Source: Acipenser ruthenus
Taxonomy: Eukaryota; Chordata; Actinopteri; Acipenseriformes; Acipenseridae
Reading direction: 5' to 3'
NCBI RefSeq assembly: GCF_902713425.1
Contig: NC_081214.1
Span: 21,906,208 to 21,970,207 of the forward strand
Length of the DNA: 64,000 nt
Position 1 is the stretch's first letter. Each line of letters starts with the position of its first letter. Below the pieces are notes generated by a model. It made no database searches. It saw only the letters and a list, made by a program, of their open reading frames with translations, and was not told the DNA's origin. Positions 61,101 to 64,000 of the stretch are shown here, piece after piece. Both the position numbers and the translations under genes were made by a program.

Positions 61101-62811
61101 TGTGCCCCCATGTGATTTCTTTGAAAGCTGCAACTTTTAGTTCTTGTACATGGTCCAAGGTTTGCTGCACAGTTTTAGGAGTGAATGTGTTCTCTGTTCT
61201 CAGTGGAGAGGGACGAGCTGCGGGAAATCTTCAACGACATCAGCAGCAGCAGCGAGGATGAGGAGGATGAAGGAGACCGGCACGAGGATGAAGATCTCAA
61301 TATCATGGACACCGAGGAGGATCTGGAGCGGCAGCTGCAGGAGAAGCTGAACGAGTCAGACGGGGCGCGGGACGAGAGCGAGGGCAACAACCAGATAGGT
61401 AACATCACTCGCTTTCACCAAGGGCATTCTTTAAAGGTCTCGGGCAAGACCCTACATCATTTTTAGATGATTTGCATGGGCCTGAAACTCTTAAAGTTAC
61501 TTTAAAGATGTTTCCATGACTGTGAAACACTCAATGGTAAGATAACTAAAAAGAACCAAAAATATTAAAGACCAGCTTTTTGACTAGAAGTCTTTCTCAA
61601 AGTCTTCAATGTTTAAAATAAATTAGATTAGAAGGCTCCTCTTCCTCACAGCACGGAGCTTAGAGCAGGGTTAAAACATGTAGTAGAATCATTTTGATTT
61701 TGTGGATCAAGAAACATGTTGTTCCACAAGAGGGCAACCGAGTAACAAAAAGATTTTGCAGACAGCAGGGGGAACCAGCGACTAACAAACAGTAGAAGAC
61801 AAAACCACCAGATTTTAGAAATGTTAGAAAGTGTTGTGTGCATGTGTGTATTAGTACCCCGATTGTATCAAGTGATTTAAAACATGCACTGTTCTTGTTG
61901 TAGTTTTAGAGTTTCAGGTGCAGATCAACAATGTAAAAAACAAGCTTCAGGAAACACAAGATAGAAAGAAGCAGCAAGAAGATCTGATCATGAAGGTGGA
62001 GAACCTGGCTCTCAAGGTAAGACTGAATGCTGCTGTGGGCTTCATGGTTTATTCCTAGTCTCGACCTGTGTAACGTTTTATGGTCAATGCAGTGGCGATG
62101 GCAGTTCAGCTATTGGGATTTATTGCCTCATTCTTCATGAGTCCTGTCAATGGGTGGTATGAATGGCAGTTAATGTTACGTTTTTACAAGGCTATTCAAA
62201 TAGTAGTGTTAAAATGTATCTTGCCTGTCTTGTTTTCAAAGAATCGCTTCCAAACCTTGCTGGATGAAATAATACAAGAAGAAGAAAGACTCATGGAGCA
62301 GGTGAGTAACAAACCAGTGTTTTGGAAGGATGATGACGACACTGGAGACAGAAGCCCGGGATCAGTTCTCAGGAAAGATGGCGTTTTAGGGAGGTGCTAG
62401 ATTAATAGGTGCAAAAGAATATGTCAGATTAGCAGCACATCAGTCAAGCCTCTCCATCTGGAGGTATAAGTGGGAGGGCAGAAGATGATATGTGCCGCCC
62501 CATAATCCATGGTTTATGAGTGCATTTTCTGCACAACTAATTGGTGAACTACTTCATCATAAGATTGGAATAAAATGACATTGGGACATAAAAATATAAT
62601 GTTAAAACATGTATGTACTGGATGAGTATTGTTCAGATGGAATACTAATATTTGTTCCTATGAAACTACTGGTTTCTGAGGGGAAAAATATATTCTATGC
62701 ATCTTTTCATTCTTGTGCTAGAGAATGTATATGATGTGTGTACCTTCTGTGTTCCCCTATGAACAGCTGGCTTCGCTGCAAGAACAGTTGGATTCCCTGA
62801 TTGAAAAGTGA
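57989..62811 (+). CDS. TAF7: TFIID subunit 7 (TAF7 / TAF7L orthologue), 12 coding exons
   Basis: Subunit of general transcription factor TFIID that binds TAF1 and restrains its acetyltransferase activity. Coding exons: 57,989-58,028; 58,280-58,356; 58,462-58,540; 58,792-58,925; 59,246-59,369; 59,689-59,747; 60,162-60,234; 60,789-60,902; 61,204-61,398; 61,904-62,016; 62,242-62,301; 62,767-62,811. Total 370 residues. The TAFII55 N-terminal domain starts at KDDAPHELESQF and includes EYASTVRRAVQSG, RHGIVRVDRVPLA and KTFYKTADVCQMLVCTVDGD. Next come a basic block (RKRRFRKTAKKK), YIESPDVEKEVKRLLS, RWEVIAEDETKEA, an acidic Ser/Glu/Asp stretch and a C-terminal coiled coil with EDLIMKVENLALKNRFQ. The N-terminus is about 17 residues longer than human TAF7; an in-frame TGA 10 bases before the ATG fixes the start. 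Sequence is closest to human TAF7, position corresponds to human TAF7L. Confidence 0.96.
58071..58099. repeat. (ATT)n microsatellite in TAF7 intron 1
   Basis: About ten ATT units directly after a short TTG run, 45 bp inside the first TAF7 coding intron. Confidence 0.9.
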
Positions 62812-63034
62812 TCTCCTTAGCTGAGGTTTAATAGCAGGGGGCAGTGCAACCACAGAGCTGCTAGTGACCAGGCCACCACAGACGACTAGAAACTTCCAGC
62901 CCTAATCCCTTCGATTTATGGACATTCCTTACATGACCTGGTCTACCGCTAAGTGACACAGAATGTGCACATCATTTTTACTGAGTACAGTACTTGTATT
63001 CTCTTATTTTGTGGGCTGTTTGTTGCATGTTTAA

Positions 63035-63040
63035 AATAAA
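63035..63040 (+). terminator. TAF7 poly(A) signal
   Basis: AATAAA about 225 bases after the TAF7 stop codon, followed by T-rich sequence. A further aataaataaaa stands near 63,087. Confidence 0.75.
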
Positions 63041-63119
63041 ATAATTTCTTTATTGCATTTTTTCTTCAACAATTTAACACAACAAAAATAAATAAAATTG
63101 TAATCATAAAACACCATTT

Positions 63120-63848
63120 GGAACGTGAGTGTGATTCTTTCAATAAGGTATGTGAGGTGAATTTTCTCCACTATTACAGGATGAAGCTAAATAAATAACA
63201 GCTGATACCATTTTATTATGAATTAGTTATAAATTGTGACTTTGTTTTAAAATGTGATGGTTTCATAAACTGTATTACTATTTAACAGCACAGTCAGGTT
63301 CTGTGCATCCGTACAAAAGTTCAGACCGTTTCAGTTAGTAACACAATTAGATTAGCCTTTGGAATTATATGACTCGATTATGTAAAAGATTCAGGTTTCC
63401 AGAAGGCACTGCATTTAAATGGATGCATTAGGCAATCCTAATGTAAATTGTTTACAATATTTTTTTTTATGAATATCTTGTTGTATCCCATACCAAGTTC
63501 CAGAATAGGCTATATACCTGGTATGAAACGCATTACAAAATAATTTCATATCCCCCCAATGATCGCACACACAGTGTGAATCTCCCCCTTCTTTAGTATT
63601 ACAAAGGATTACACTGAATCTTAACAGGAATTACCTGAATCAAATTAGAGTGGCAAAGCCCCCTAATCCCAGCCGTCTGTCTGTCAGGAAGCAGATAGGA
63701 CCAGTTGACCGCATTGCTTTTCTTGTTTTGCTATCAACACAACAAGTCAGCTAATTTGTTTAACAATAAATAAGCCTGTTAGAACCACAAAACCCTAATA
63801 TTGTGGAATATTTCGGGCTACTTTTTTTAAATTGCCCAGAAGGGCAGG
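63120..63848 (+). promoter_or_regulatory. Upstream region of the AIPL1-like gene with OTX/CRX-type sites
   Basis: Within 245 bases before the AIPL1-like start codon are two taatcc cores, one on the minus strand at 63,606-63,611 (ggatta) and one on the plus strand at 63,664-63,669. TAATCC is the preferred core of OTX/CRX homeodomain proteins that drive photoreceptor and pineal genes, which suits AIPL1. Six-base motifs occur often by chance. Confidence 0.35.
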
Positions 63849-63944
63849 ATGGAGGAAATCTACCTTCTGAAAACCGAGGGGGTCAAAAAGAAGATTCTTC
63901 ATGGAGGACAGGGGGATCTCCCAAAATTTCCAAATGGGACACGG
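63849..63944 (+). CDS. AIPL1: AIPL1-like co-chaperone, first coding exon only
   Basis: A 96-bp, 32-codon exon with an ATG and a gtaaga donor. It encodes [20 protein letters not shown] and then [12 protein letters not shown]. Human AIPL1 exon 1 is also exactly 32 codons, with VEGVKKTILHGG and GELPNF at the same places; the paralogue AIP differs more. AIPL1 is a photoreceptor chaperone with an FKBP-like domain and TPR repeats that folds cGMP phosphodiesterase 6. Only the start of the FKBP-like domain is in the window and the rest lies beyond the right edge. Fish have more than one AIPL gene, so the exact orthologue is open. Confidence 0.85.
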
Positions 63945-64000
63945 GTAAGAGGATGTGGATGCATTAGTTCCAGGCTTTAAGCTGTTTCGTACTTCCAGTG

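Noticed and set aside
62318-62400. An atgatga C-box-like word in TAF7 intron 11, considered as a C/D snoRNA
   Set aside because: No D box within 60-100 bases and no flanking stem.

Overview
The window is vertebrate nuclear DNA, very probably from a ray-finned fish. Its genes are split by many GT-AG introns, microsatellites are plentiful, and there are tRNA-derived SINEs with a fish-type LINE-like 3' tail, a worn LINE and a small hAT element. The protein-level matches fit a fish outside or near the base of teleosts (sturgeon, paddlefish, gar or bichir), but that placement is inference. No CRISPR array, operon, integrated virus or other prokaryote-style system is visible, and I found no wholly new biological system. 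The least expected structure is a nearly perfect inverted copy of a BTK exon about 32 kb upstream of the gene.

Layout. Positions 1-14,800 hold no gene I can support, only repeats and the BTK exon copy (5,251-6,029, minus strand). Then follow GLA (alpha-galactosidase A, plus, 7 exons, 15,024-21,884), RPL36A (ribosomal protein eL42, minus, 5 exons, 24,222-27,139), a repeat-rich gap with a LINE fragment, a 34-bp minisatellite and an hAT-type element (27.2-31.0 kb), BTK (Tec-family tyrosine kinase, plus, non-coding first exon near 31.1 kb and 17 coding exons, 35,432-46,930), TIMM8A (small Tim chaperone, plus, 2 exons, 50,291-51,286), a NIPA2-like magnesium transporter gene (minus, 5 coding exons, 53,226-56,488), TAF7/TAF7L (TFIID subunit, plus, 12 coding exons, 57,989-62,811) and the first exon of an AIPL1-like co-chaperone gene (plus, from 63,849), cut by the window edge.

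The order and relative orientation GLA > < RPL36A, BTK >, TIMM8A >, TAF7L > is the one known from human Xq22.1, so this is an ancient conserved block. Differences from human are the NIPA2-like gene between TIMM8A and TAF7, the lack of an HNRNPH2-like gene between GLA and RPL36A, and an AIPL1-like gene beyond TAF7. The genes have unrelated jobs (lysosomal hydrolase, ribosome, B-cell signalling, mitochondrial import, Mg2+ transport, transcription initiation, photoreceptor chaperone). They are neighbours by descent, with RPL36A-BTK and NIPA2-like-TAF7 arranged head to head.

All coding exons were assembled by eye from splice consensus, reading phase and remembered human proteins. GLA exons 2-6 and most BTK exons have the same lengths as human exons, which gives strong internal support.
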